From Sandaracinus sp. (GTDB lineage: Bacteria; Myxococcota_A; Polyangia; Polyangiales; Houyiibacteriaceae): 38,298 bases of DNA. This document shows positions 16,324 to 24,992 of this stretch, piece after piece. The stretch is taken from the NCBI GenBank assembly GCA_002699025.1, contig PABA01000142.1, positions 1-38,298 of the forward strand, in the 5' to 3' direction. Both the position numbers and the translations under genes were made by a program. Numbering within the stretch: position 1 is the first letter of the stretch; every line of letters begins with the position of its first letter. The notes under the pieces were generated by a model. It saw only the letters and a list, made by a program, of their open reading frames with translations. It was not told the origin of the DNA and searched no databases.

Positions 16324-18972
16324 TCAGTCCGCGGCGGGGCGCGCGCTCGGCGGGCCGAGGGGCGCGCCCGCGAGGAAGTCCTGGACGAGGTCGGCGCGGA
16401 GCATGGCCTCGGTGGGCTCGAAGAGGGCGGCCTCGAGGAGGGGGCCGGGCGCGCGCACGCGGAGGGCCCAGAGCGCCTCGGGGCGGCTGAGCCAGAGGTG
16501 GCCCTCGGGGGTGAAGGCGACGTCGAGGGGCGCGCGGCGGAGATGGATCCGCGCGAGCGTGAGGCGCTGGCCGTCGGCGAGGCGGAGCACGGTGGCGCGG
16601 GTGCCGTCGGTCCAGGCGACGAAGCCGTGCGCGAGCTCGAGGCGGCCCGCGGGCGGGCAGGGGCCGAGGGGGCGGGCGGCGGCGCTTGCGTCCGGATCGA
16701 CCGGGACGAGGAGCAGGCGGCCCTCCCGGCAGACGAGCGCGCGTTCGCGGTCGGGCGTCAGCGTCCGGAGGCCCTCGAGGTCGACGCGGCCGGCGAGCTC
16801 GCCCGAGCGGAAGTCGTACCAGAGCATGGCGCCCGGGATGAGCACGCTGATGCGCTCCCCGTCGAAGGTCGGCCATCCGCCGGCCGGGAGGCGGATCGCG
16901 TGGAGGCGCCGGTTCGTCTCGAGGTCGACGAGGACCAGGCTCGCGCCGCGCACGATCGCCAGCCGCGTGCCGTCGACGGCCAGCCGCGCGCGCCGGTTCG
17001 GGCGCGGGCGGAGGAGCGTCGCGCGGGGTCGGAGGTCCGGCCCGAGGCGGAGCACGCGGCCGTCCCGGAGCGTGGCGACCCAGGTGCCGTCGTCGAGGAG
17101 GAGGTCGCGGACGACGCCCTCGGCCAGGCCGACCGCGCGGCGCCGGCCCAGGTCGAAGACGCCGAGCGCGTCGCCCGGCGGCCCGTAGCGGAGCGTGAGG
17201 CGGCCGTCCTCGGCGAAGGTCGCCTCGAGCTCGCAGTCCAGGTAGTCGCCCTCATGACCGAAGGCGCAGCGCACGGGCCGGTGGAAGGCGCGCGGCAGGG
17301 GGATGGGCTCGGCGTCCTCGTCGGCGAAGACGATCGCGACCGGCGCGTAGCGCGATCCGTCCTGCCACACGACGGCGACGCCGCGCTCCCCGCTCTCGTC
17401 GACGAGGACGTGGCTCTCCTCCTCCGACTCGTACTCGAGCCAGGGCGGCTCGCCCTCGTCCTCCGCCGGTGGGCGGGGCCGGGGCGCGTCCCCCGGCGGG
17501 AAGCGCGCGGACCAACCGCGGCCGTGGAGAGAGAGCCGCTCGGCCGCGAGGGAGACGGACCAGGCGGACTTCTCCGGCGTCCCGCGGCGGTGGAGCAGGG
17601 GGCGCGCGCGGCGGCGGTCGACGGCGACGAGCTGGACCGGCCAGCCGGCCGTGAGGACGTAGCGGCCGCGCGGAGGGACGCCGTGGCGCCCGAGGGGGAG
17701 ATAATCGGGGACGGGGACCTCGAGCGGGCGCCGATCGGGCGTGCGCACCACCAGGGTCCCGCGCGTCGTGGCGTCCGGATCCAGCAGGTAGGGCCGGGGG
17801 CCTTCGAAGAGGTAGGCGTCGCGGGCGGAGCAGGGGGTGGCGTGGCGCGTGTGCGCGCCCAGGTCGTCGCCGGCGTAGACGTCGACGTGCTCGCCGCGGC
17901 AGACGACCAGGTGGCCGGCCGGCGACCATCGGAGCGCGAGCGGGGGAGCGTCATCGGCCGGGGAGAGCGCGCGGGGCGCCGGGTCGGCGTCGCCGTCGTC
18001 GGCCGGGGCGCGGGTCCAGACGCGACCGCCCTCGCCGGCCCAGGCCAGCCGACCGTCTTCCCGGGCCGCGGGTAGCGGGTCCTCGCCGGCGTCGGAGAAG
18101 CGCGCGACCTCCCGGCCGGTCAGGGCGTCGCGGAGCACCAGCGCGCCCTCTTCGCGGACGGCGAGGCGGTCGGCGTCTCCGGCGACGCGGAAGGGTACGC
18201 CGGCGAGGGGCCAGGCCGGTCGCCGGGGGCGCAGGGTCGCCGGCACGAGGGGCTGGATGGCGTCGCCGGCCCAGAGGAGGAAGGCGGCGCCGTCGCGCGT
18301 GAAGCCGAGGCCCTCGGCGCGCTCCGGGAGGGGGCGGCTCGCCTCGCGGCCGTCCGCGCCCCGGGCCTCCAGCCGCTCCTCCTCGGGGCCGAGCTGGACC
18401 GCCCAGGCGCCGTCCGGCGAGAGGCGGAGGCGCGCCCCGTCGAAGCTCGGCGGGTCCCAGAGGCGATCGCGCCGCAGGTCCCAGACCACGCCGCCGTAGA
18501 CGTAGCCCGCGTTGGGGTCCATGAAGTGGGCGGCCGCCGCGGGGCCCTCGTCGGCCAGCCGGAGCTCGGTGACGGGCTGGGTGCGGGCGACGCGGCGGTA
18601 GGCGCGGACGTGGCCGCTCGGGACGTCGAAGAGCAGGAGGGCGCCCTGGTCCGTGCCGGCGAGGACGCGGTGAGGCGCGGGAAAGGCGAAGGCGACGACG
18701 GCGCCGCGCACCGGAGCGCGGGGCACGACGTCGAAGCCGGCCCCGCGGAGGCGCGGACCGGGACCCGTGGCCTCCGCGTCTCCCTCGGTCGGGGCGGCAG
18801 GCGAGGGGTCCGCCGACTCGGCTGGGCGGCTCTCGCTGCCGCGGGCCTCGTGACGGTTCTCGGCGCCGCGCTCGTCGGCGCCGCGCTCGTCGGCGCCGCG
18901 CTCGTCGTCGCTCCCACCGCAGGCTCCGAGCCCGACCAGCAGGAGCAGCGCTCCGGTCCACGCTCTCCGCAT
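16324..18972 (-). CDS. large beta-propeller-like lipoprotein
   Basis: An 882-aa protein with lipobox GLGAC (Cys18), a disordered charged tether containing three ERGAD-type units (about 24-40), and about 780 residues of repeated strand-rich units. Typical pieces are GALLLFDVPSGHVRAYR, RLRLSPDGAWAVQLG, DGTWVATLRDGRVLRLG and AFTPEGHLWLSRPEALWALR, which resemble WD40/PQQ-type propeller blades with degenerate motifs. Such proteins usually present binding surfaces outside the cytoplasm. It lies 53 bp downstream of the kinase gene on the same strand and is probably co-transcribed with it. No enzymatic motif was seen. Propeller assignment is from repeat appearance only. Confidence 0.72.
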   Translation of the reverse strand: MRRAWTGALLLLVGLGACGGSDDERGADERGADERGAENRHEARGSESRPAESADPSPAAPTEGDAEATGPGPRLRGAGFDVVPRAPVRGAVVAFAFPAPHRVLAGTDQGALLLFDVPSGHVRAYRRVARTQPVTELRLADEGPAAAAHFMDPNAGYVYGGVVWDLRRDRLWDPPSFDGARLRLSPDGAWAVQLGPEEERLEARGADGREASRPLPERAEGLGFTRDGAAFLLWAGDAIQPLVPATLRPRRPAWPLAGVPFRVAGDADRLAVREEGALVLRDALTGREVARFSDAGEDPLPAAREDGRLAWAGEGGRVWTRAPADDGDADPAPRALSPADDAPPLALRWSPAGHLVVCRGEHVDVYAGDDLGAHTRHATPCSARDAYLFEGPRPYLLDPDATTRGTLVVRTPDRRPLEVPVPDYLPLGRHGVPPRGRYVLTAGWPVQLVAVDRRRARPLLHRRGTPEKSAWSVSLAAERLSLHGRGWSARFPPGDAPRPRPPAEDEGEPPWLEYESEEESHVLVDESGERGVAVVWQDGSRYAPVAIVFADEDAEPIPLPRAFHRPVRCAFGHEGDYLDCELEATFAEDGRLTLRYGPPGDALGVFDLGRRRAVGLAEGVVRDLLLDDGTWVATLRDGRVLRLGPDLRPRATLLRPRPNRRARLAVDGTRLAIVRGASLVLVDLETNRRLHAIRLPAGGWPTFDGERISVLIPGAMLWYDFRSGELAGRVDLEGLRTLTPDRERALVCREGRLLLVPVDPDASAAARPLGPCPPAGRLELAHGFVAWTDGTRATVLRLADGQRLTLARIHLRRAPLDVAFTPEGHLWLSRPEALWALRVRAPGPLLEAALFEPTEAMLRADLVQDFLAGAPLGPPSARPAAD
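18861..18905 (-). repeat. 15-bp coding tandem repeat, three units
   Basis: Three exact copies of CGGCGCCGCGCTCGT (plus-strand reading) encode the ERGAD-type units in the tether of the propeller-like lipoprotein. Unit length preserves the frame if copies are gained or lost. Confidence 0.9.
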
Positions 18973-19025
18973 CCCCCCTCCTCGTGAGGGGCCAGCGTAT
19001 CATCGCCACCCCGAGGCGCTTCGGG

Positions 19026-20033
19026 TCAGCGCGGAGGCGCGGCCTCGAAGACGCCGGATGACTCGGGCGCGAGGTGGGTGTCCCACCAGGCGCGCGCGTG
19101 CTTCGCCGTCCAGCCGGAAGAGAGGCCGGTGGCGCGGAGCGCGTCGCGCAGATCGGCAGCGCTCGCGGGGCGGTCGGCGGGCGCCTTCGCGAGGCAGGCG
19201 AGGATCAGCGCCTCGAGGTCGCGGGGGATGAGCGCGCGGGTGCGCGTCGAGGGCGGGGCGGGCGCTTCGACCACGTGCGCGGCGGCGACCTGCATGGCCG
19301 TGACGCCCTCGAAGACCGGCGCCCCCGTGAGCAGCGCGTAGGCCACGCAGCCGAGCGCGTAGAGGTCCGCCCGCCCGTCGACGGCGTCCCCGGTGGCGAC
19401 CTCCGGGGCCATGAAGGCGGGCGTGCCGGCGACCTCGTCGACGCCGGTGAGCGTGACCACCGCGTGGTTCGTGTCCTTCACCAGGCCGAAGTCGAGGATC
19501 TTCAGCCAATCGACCTCGCCGCCGCGGCGCGCGAGGAAGAGGTTCGCGGGCTTGATGTCCCGGTGCACGAGGCCCCGGCGATGGGCGGCGGCGAGCCCGT
19601 CGCAGGCCTGCTCCATGAGGTGTGCGACGCGGGCCGGCGGGAGCGGGCCGAAGCGGTCGAGGAGCGACTGGAGGTCGATCCCGCGGAGCAGCTCCATCAC
19701 GTGGAAGAGCTCGCCGTCCGCGGTCATGCCCACGTCGAAGAGGCGCACCACGTGGGGCGACTCGATGGCGGCGGTGGCGCGGGCCTCGCGGCGGAAGCGG
19801 GCGACGGCGCGGGTCTCGTCGCGGCCGAAGGAGCCGGGGCGGAGGAGCTTCACGGCGGCCTCGCTCTCGAGGACCACGTGGCGGGCGCGCCAGACGTCGC
19901 CGTTCGTGCCCTGGCCGATGGGCTCGAGGAGCGCGTAGGCGCCGGCGCGGCGGAGCGCGTCGGACGCGTCGGCGGGCCCGTCCGGGCTGCGGAAGAGGCG
20001 CGAGAGGGCGTCGATGGAGTCGCGGAGGCCCAT
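19026..20033 (-). CDS. soluble serine/threonine protein kinase (Hanks type)
   Basis: A 335-aa kinase consisting of little more than a catalytic domain (about 33-300). Visible elements are the glycine loop GQGTNG (40-45), VAIK-like Lys62, catalytic HRDIKPANL (157-165), DFG (181-183), APE (209-211) and the DLYALGC helix of subdomain IX. All residues needed for activity are present. There is no transmembrane helix or extracellular sensor, unlike many bacterial kinases. I start at the ATG at 20031-20033; upstream codons look non-coding. It precedes the propeller-like lipoprotein gene by 53 bp. The 252 bp upstream towards gluQ contain no gene I can support. Confidence 0.93.
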   Translation of the reverse strand: MGLRDSIDALSRLFRSPDGPADASDALRRAGAYALLEPIGQGTNGDVWRARHVVLESEAAVKLLRPGSFGRDETRAVARFRREARATAAIESPHVVRLFDVGMTADGELFHVMELLRGIDLQSLLDRFGPLPPARVAHLMEQACDGLAAAHRRGLVHRDIKPANLFLARRGGEVDWLKILDFGLVKDTNHAVVTLTGVDEVAGTPAFMAPEVATGDAVDGRADLYALGCVAYALLTGAPVFEGVTAMQVAAAHVVEAPAPPSTRTRALIPRDLEALILACLAKAPADRPASAADLRDALRATGLSSGWTAKHARAWWDTHLAPESSGVFEAAPPR

Positions 20034-20285
20034 GGATAGGCGTCGGGGAGAAGGGGCGAGAGGTGTGCGTGCGGGGAGGCGGAGGTGGGGAAGCAGCACA
20101 CGTGCCAGGTCGGCGGCTTGGAGGAGGGGTGCGGCGCGGGCGCCGGGATCGTTGCAGAAAACCTGCGCCTCGCCTCGGCCTGGTCGCGTCTCGGGCGGCG
20201 CGGGCGCGGCGTGGGCGTCGCGAGGTGGCTACACCAGGGCCCACCCCGGCGCATGTTGTTCACATCGCCCCCACCCGTGCCCGTA

Positions 20286-21179
20286 TCAGGGTGCCGGGAG
20301 CGTCACCGGCGCTGGGGAGAGCGGGTCCAGCGAGAAGCGCTCGAGCAAGGCCGGCAGCGTGGTCGGCGTGGGCGCGGGGAGGAGCCCGAGGCTGTGGGCG
20401 AGCGTCCCGAGGAGCCGCTCGGGGCTCCAGCCGGCCTCGCGGTAGTCGGCGACCGCCACGCTGCCGTGCCGCTTGGCGAGGCGCTCGCCGTCCTCACCGA
20501 GCACCAGCGGCACGTGGAGGAAGGACGGCGGCGTCCAGCCGAGGGCCTCGTAGAGGGCGATCTGCCGGGGCGTGGAGGGGAGCAGGTCGTCGCCCCGTAT
20601 CACCTCCGTCACGCCCATCTCGTGGTCGTCCACCACGACGGCGAGCTGGTAGGCGAAGAGCCCGTCGCTGCGACGCACGATGAAGTCGCCGCCGACCCGG
20701 CCGGCCTCGTAGGGGCCCGCGAGCGCGTCGACGAAGCCCGGCCCGTCGTCCATGCGGAAGCGGATCGCCGGGTCCCGCTCGGGGTGGCTGGGCCGCTCGC
20801 GGCAGGTGCCCGGATAGCGCGGCCCGTCGTCGCCGTGGGGGGCGGACGCGGTGGCGGCCTGGACCTCCTTGCGCGTGCAGGTGCAGGGGAAGACGCGGCC
20901 GGCGGCCTCGAGGCGCGCGAGGGCGGCCTCGTAGCGGGCGGTGCGCGTGGACTGGTGGAAGGGGCCCTCATCCCAGTCGAGGCCGAGCCAGGCGTGATCC
21001 CGGAGGATGCTCTCCTCCGAGCCCTCGCGGACGCGCGGCGGGTCGAGGTCTTCGATGCGCATCACGATGCGGCCGGCCTCTCGGCGGGCGCGGAGCCAGG
21101 TCACGAGCGCCGTGCGGGCGTGGCCCAGGTGCATGGCGCCGGTGGGGGAGGGAGCGTATCGGGTGCGGTACTCGGCCAT
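20286..21179 (-). CDS. gluQ: glutamyl-Q tRNA(Asp) synthetase
   Basis: A 297-aa truncated paralogue of glutamyl-tRNA synthetase that attaches glutamate to queuosine at position 34 of tRNA(Asp). The class I signature is HLGH (17-20) after RYAPSPTG, and the KMSKS-like loop is LAKRHGS (234-240). The zinc-binding set C99, C101, Y122 and C126 typical of GluQ/YadB is intact. The tRNA anticodon-binding domain of full GluRS is absent, as expected from the length. It starts 18 bp after the stop of the small membrane protein gene and is probably in the same transcript. Confidence 0.93.
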   Translation of the reverse strand: MAEYRTRYAPSPTGAMHLGHARTALVTWLRARREAGRIVMRIEDLDPPRVREGSEESILRDHAWLGLDWDEGPFHQSTRTARYEAALARLEAAGRVFPCTCTRKEVQAATASAPHGDDGPRYPGTCRERPSHPERDPAIRFRMDDGPGFVDALAGPYEAGRVGGDFIVRRSDGLFAYQLAVVVDDHEMGVTEVIRGDDLLPSTPRQIALYEALGWTPPSFLHVPLVLGEDGERLAKRHGSVAVADYREAGWSPERLLGTLAHSLGLLPAPTPTTLPALLERFSLDPLSPAPVTLPAP

Positions 21180-21197
21180 CGGTGGGGGCGCGCGGGG

Positions 21198-21746
21198 CTA
21201 TCGAGGCTCGGGGGGCGGGTCGGGAAGCGGTGTGTCCGGTGGTGGGAGCTCGGCGGCCTCGAGCGCGGCGAGGTAGGTGCGGGCATGGCCCTCCGCGCGG
21301 ACGTCGAGGGCCATGAGGGTGAGGGCCTGGGCGACGAGGGCCAAGCCGGCTGCCCGGTAGGCGGTGCGGCGGGCGGCGACGGCCATGGCGAGGCCGATGA
21401 AGACCAGGAAGCCCTCGACGATCTCGTAGACGTCGAAGGCGGCGATCACGTCTTCCACTCGCTCCCGCTCCTCCAGCAGGGCCGCGGCGGGGGTCACCTC
21501 GAGGTCCGTCTTCAGGTTCGCGACCTGCGCCTCGGTGGTCACCAGGACCGCGCCGCCCACGGCGAGCTCGACGAGCCCGAGGATCACGAGCGGCACCGCC
21601 GCGCCGCGCCACGGGCGGCGCTCGCCGCGCGCCAGTCCGAGGAGCCCGAGCGCCAGCACGATGGCGGTCACGCCGGCCGCGACGAAGAGGGTCGCCCCGG
21701 CCTCCTCGGAGGCGAAGTAGGCGTCGATGGCCGGCTCGAGGTCCAC
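21198..21746 (-). CDS. four-helix membrane protein, unknown
   Basis: A 182-aa integral membrane protein with hydrophobic helices at roughly 18-40, 48-70, 110-128 and 130-150, and a Pro-rich cytoplasmic tail. The loop between helices 2 and 3 is long and charged. No family was recognised. The GTG at 21744-21746 is the first start in the frame that precedes the helices. The gene is 18 bp upstream of gluQ on the same strand, suggesting co-transcription, though no functional link is evident. Confidence 0.72.
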   Translation of the reverse strand: MDLEPAIDAYFASEEAGATLFVAAGVTAIVLALGLLGLARGERRPWRGAAVPLVILGLVELAVGGAVLVTTEAQVANLKTDLEVTPAAALLEERERVEDVIAAFDVYEIVEGFLVFIGLAMAVAARRTAYRAAGLALVAQALTLMALDVRAEGHARTYLAALEAAELPPPDTPLPDPPPEPR

Positions 21747-21977
21747 GCCGCGCGAGCATAGCGGTTTCGCGCCGGACGGAGTCGCCGAGCGCGAAGGAGG
21801 GGGGAACCGGAGGTCGGGGCGTGCAGCGGATGCGCCACGTCTGACACGGATGTCGGGGTGTGAAACGGGGGCTCACGGCGCACTCGGGGGAGGTGGGCCG
21901 GGGCTGCGACGATCGTGGCGCATCGAGGCCCTCAGATGGCACCCATCCGCGCGGGATCGAACGCGATTCGCCATGGT

Positions 21978-22004
21978 GTGAGACTTGCAAACTTCCTTTC
22001 TCAC
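21978..22004. promoter_or_regulatory. inverted repeat abutting a GTG start
   Basis: GTGAGA (21978-21983) and TCTCAC (21999-22004) form a 6-bp inverted repeat around a 15-nt, unusually A+T-rich loop containing TTGCAA. The second arm touches the GTG start of the lipoprotein gene. It could be an operator or RNA hairpin; if translation starts upstream it is merely coding sequence. Confidence 0.2.
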
Positions 22005-22526
22005 GTGACCCGCCTGCTCGCCGCTCCCCTGCTCCTCGCGCTCGCCGCCTGCCTCGCGCTCGGTGGCTGCCAGAGCGAGCTGCGCGCGACGGGCTCGGCG
22101 GAGGGCGTCGGCCTCGAGCGTGGGACCCTCGCCGTCCGATGGGCCGAAGCCGGCCGCGGGTTGGTGCATGGTGAAGGGCGCGTCGAGAGCGGCGCCTTCT
22201 GGGTCGCGCTCCCCGATCGGCCGCCGCCTGCCGCCTTCGAGGGGGGCGTGGCCCTCGGCGAGCTGGTGCTCCTTCCCGAGGGGGCGACGGTCCGCCTCGG
22301 CACCCCGCTCGAGGGCGAGCGCGGCGTCGACGGAGAGCACGCGCTCGTCTACCGCGACCCGGAGCTCGAGGCGCCGAGCTGGGCCGAGGCCTTCCCGCCC
22401 GGCCTGAGCTGCGCTCGCCGCGAGGTCTCCACCGACGGGGCCGCCTGGGCGCTCACGCCTTGCGAGGGGCTCGCCCTGCGCTTCGCGGATCGAGCCGGTC
22501 TCGCAAGCCGTCTCCCGCGAGATTGA
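22005..22526 (+). CDS. putative lipoprotein, function unknown
   Basis: A 173-aa protein from the GTG at 22005. Its hydrophobic core ends LALGGC, so Cys22 is the likely lipid site; the mature part is about 150 residues with two more Cys and no recognised domain. ATG at 21936 or GTG at 21915 are alternative starts in frame, but they would put a long hydrophilic stretch before the signal peptide. No clear ribosome site precedes any of them. Its last 74 bp overlap the 3' end of the convergent permease gene. Confidence 0.6.
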   Translation: MTRLLAAPLLLALAACLALGGCQSELRATGSAEGVGLERGTLAVRWAEAGRGLVHGEGRVESGAFWVALPDRPPPAAFEGGVALGELVLLPEGATVRLGTPLEGERGVDGEHALVYRDPELEAPSWAEAFPPGLSCARREVSTDGAAWALTPCEGLALRFADRAGLASRLPRD

Positions 22527-23319
22527 AGCCGAGCACGGTCGCGGCGATGGCCCCGCCGGCGACCAGCGCGACGTGCGGGTAGCGGAGCAGCACGCCGCTC
22601 CCCTGGTCCAGCAGCGCGCCCCAGCTCACCCCCTCGCTCGGTCCGAGCCCGAGGAAGGAGAGCGTCGACTCGGCGAGCACCACGCCGCCGACGCCGCTGG
22701 TCGCCTGCACCACGATCGGGCCGAGCAGGTTCGGCAGCACGTGCCGACCGAGCACGCGGGAGCGCGTCATGCCGAGCGCGAGCGCCGCCTCCACGAACTC
22801 GCGCTGGCGCAGCGCCATCGCCTCCGCCCGCGCGATGCGCGCGTAGAGCACCCAGCCGGGCACGCAGAGGGCGAGAATCACGTGCGACACACCGGGCTCG
22901 TCCACGACGGCGAGGATGGCGATGTTCAGCACGATACCGGGGAAGGCCTGGAGCAGGTCGGCGAGGCCGCTCACGGCGTGGTCCACCGCCCCGCCCGCGT
23001 AGCCCGCCCAGGCCCCGAGGAGCGTCCCCACGCTGGCCGAGACGCCGACGACGACGAGCGCCACCAGGCCGGCGAGGCGGGCGCCGTGGAGCAGGACGCT
23101 GGCGAGATCGATGCCGTTGTCGCCCGTGCCCAGGAGGTGCGCCGCGCTCGGCAGGGCGTACTGGTCGGCGAGGTCGATGGCCTGGGGATCGGCGGGCGCG
23201 AGCCAGGGCCCGGCGAGCGCGAGGAAGACGAAGAGCCCGACCAGCGGGGCGCCGACCCGGAGGCGCGCGCCGAGGTCGCGGACGCGTCGAGCGGGAGCTG
23301 AGTCAGTCGGTCGACTCAC
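22453..23319 (-). CDS. ABC transporter permease, DppC/OppC family
   Basis: A 288-aa inner-membrane permease of the dipeptide/oligopeptide/nickel type. After an N-terminal helix (about 25-42), a periplasmic segment with DLADQYALPSAAHLLGTGDN shows the family's typical LGTD-like motif. Five further helices follow, with the cytoplasmic EAA loop EFVEAALALGMTRSRVLGRH that docks on the ATPase, and the usual end DGLRDRLDPR. The GTG start at 23317-23319 overlaps the stop of the DppB-type gene in GTGA. No ATPase or substrate-binding protein gene is next to it in this window. Confidence 0.9.
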   Translation of the reverse strand: MSRPTDSAPARRVRDLGARLRVGAPLVGLFVFLALAGPWLAPADPQAIDLADQYALPSAAHLLGTGDNGIDLASVLLHGARLAGLVALVVVGVSASVGTLLGAWAGYAGGAVDHAVSGLADLLQAFPGIVLNIAILAVVDEPGVSHVILALCVPGWVLYARIARAEAMALRQREFVEAALALGMTRSRVLGRHVLPNLLGPIVVQATSGVGGVVLAESTLSFLGLGPSEGVSWGALLDQGSGVLLRYPHVALVAGGAIAATVLGFNLAGDGLRDRLDPRSAGRAPRKA

Positions 23320-24248
23320 TCCAGCCTCACCCGCGGATCGGCGGCCGCGTAGGCCAGGTCCAGGAGCACGTTCACGACGACGTAGGTCGTGGCGATGACC
23401 AGCACGCAGCCCTGCACCACCGGCATGTCGCGATCGAAGAAGGCGTTCAGGAAGAGGGTGCCGAGGCCGCGGCGCTCGAAGATCTTCTCGACGACGACCG
23501 TGCCGCTGAGGAGGGCGCCGAGCTGGGCGGCGCCGACGGTGAGCACGGGGAGCGCGGCGTTGCGGAGGGCGTGGCGGAAGTACACGCGGCGCGGGGGGAG
23601 GCCGCGGGCGTGGGCGGCGAGCACGTAGGGGCGCGAGAGTACCTCGGCGAGGGAGGCGCGGGTCTGGCGCGTGAGCGAGGCGGCGAGGGCGGTGCCGAGG
23701 GTGATCGCGGGGAGGACCAGGCTGGCGAGGCCGGCGGCGTCGTCGCCGGGGAGGGGAAGCCAGCGGAGCTGGACGGCGAAGAGGAGGACCAGGAGCGGGC
23801 CGAGCCAGATGTTCGGGATGGCGAGGCCGAGGACGGCGACGGTGCTGGCGAGCCGGTCCGGGGCGCGGCCGCGGAAGCGGGCGGCGAGGACGCCGAGGGG
23901 GATGGCGAGGAGCCAGGCGACGAGGAGGGCGGCGAGGGCGAGGGCGGCGGTGCCCGGGAGGACCTCGGCGACGAGCTCGGAGACCGGGCGGTCGCCGCGG
24001 AAGGACTGGCCGAGGGAGCCGTCGGCGACGTCGCCGAGGAAGCGGCCGTACTGGAGCGGGAGCGGGTCGTCGAGGTGGAGGTGGGCGCGCATGGCGGCCC
24101 GGTCCTCGGGGGAGGCGCGGTCGCCGAGGATGACGTCGACCGGGTCGCCGGGGACGAGGCGCACGAGGAGGAAGACGAGGGTGACGACGCCGAGGATGGT
24201 GAGGAGGGCGCGGAGGAGGCGGCGCGCGAGGTAGCCGAGGCCGCTCAT
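23316..24248 (-). CDS. ABC transporter permease, DppB/OppB family
   Basis: A 310-aa permease that pairs with the DppC-type protein encoded directly downstream. The N-terminus RRLLRALLTILGVVTLVFLL and the motif RLVPGDPVDVILG are diagnostic of the family. The EAA loop reads RPYVLAAHARGLPPRRVYFRHALRNA, and the C-terminus ends DPRVRLE. About six transmembrane helices are visible. The two genes overlap by 4 bp and must be co-translated. The 190 bp upstream hold no gene. Confidence 0.92.
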   Translation of the reverse strand: MSGLGYLARRLLRALLTILGVVTLVFLLVRLVPGDPVDVILGDRASPEDRAAMRAHLHLDDPLPLQYGRFLGDVADGSLGQSFRGDRPVSELVAEVLPGTAALALAALLVAWLLAIPLGVLAARFRGRAPDRLASTVAVLGLAIPNIWLGPLLVLLFAVQLRWLPLPGDDAAGLASLVLPAITLGTALAASLTRQTRASLAEVLSRPYVLAAHARGLPPRRVYFRHALRNAALPVLTVGAAQLGALLSGTVVVEKIFERRGLGTLFLNAFFDRDMPVVQGCVLVIATTYVVVNVLLDLAYAAADPRVRLE

Positions 24249-24438
24249 GGCCGCCGCTCCGCTCGCCGGGCTCGCTCGATCTCCTCGGGGCGCACGGTCT
24301 CGTGTGTAGTGGGCTCGGGCGATCGCGCCGAGAAAACGGCAGCGGGGGCGGCCCGGCGGAACAAAGGAGGGGGCCCGCGCGCTGCCCTCGCGACGCCACG
24401 TGGCGGGCCCTCGGCCCGTCCCCTATGCTCCGCCGCCC

Positions 24439-24873
24439 ATGCTCGCCCCCTCGTCCCGGCTCCTCGCCTCCGCGTGCCTCGCCCTCGCCGCCCTCGCGGG
24501 CTGCGCCCCGGCCATCGGCGACTCCTGCGAGAGCTCCGTGGACTGCTCGGTGAACGGCGACCGCATCTGCGACACGGCCCAGCCGCGCGGCTACTGCACG
24601 GTGTCCGGGTGCGAGCCCGACACCTGCCCGGACGGGGCGCTCTGCGTGGAGTGGCGGGGCACGCCGGACCGCACGGCCGTGCGCTTCTGCATGAAGAAGT
24701 GCGGGATCGACTCGGGCTGCCGCGACGGCTACTCGTGCATGGGCACCGAGGACCCGCGCTTGCTCGAGGGCTACCCGGACGACCTCGAGAGCGAGCCGAT
24801 CGCGCAGATCGTGGACCTGCGCGAGGGACGCACCGAGAAGTCGTTCTGCGTGGCGGACCCCGACGCGATCTAG
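24439..24873 (+). CDS. small Cys-rich lipoprotein
   Basis: A 144-aa protein with lipobox LAGC (Cys22) followed by about 14 further Cys in a regular pattern: CESSVDC, GDRICDTAQ, GYCTVSGC, DTCPDGALC, FCMKKCG and CRDGYSC. This looks like a small disulfide-braced surface domain. Cys spacing and motifs such as F-C-x-K-x-C and GY-x-C match the frameshifted lipoprotein at 15645-16128, so they are probably paralogues. It is divergent from the permease genes and precedes the transglycosylase gene by about 120 bp. Confidence 0.78.
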   Translation: MLAPSSRLLASACLALAALAGCAPAIGDSCESSVDCSVNGDRICDTAQPRGYCTVSGCEPDTCPDGALCVEWRGTPDRTAVRFCMKKCGIDSGCRDGYSCMGTEDPRLLEGYPDDLESEPIAQIVDLREGRTEKSFCVADPDAI

Positions 24874-24992
24874 CCGGGAAGCCCGAAGGGCGCCGGCCCC
24901 CGTGCCCGTCCCACGTGGACGAGGCCAGGCCTGGAAGCGCCCCGCACCGGCGCCTTTGGCGCCGGACGCCGGGGTTCGTGGTAGGTCGAAGC

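Noticed and set aside
20034-20285. tRNA or small RNA in the gap between the kinase and gluQ
   Set aside because: No cloverleaf, T-loop motif or terminator could be drawn.
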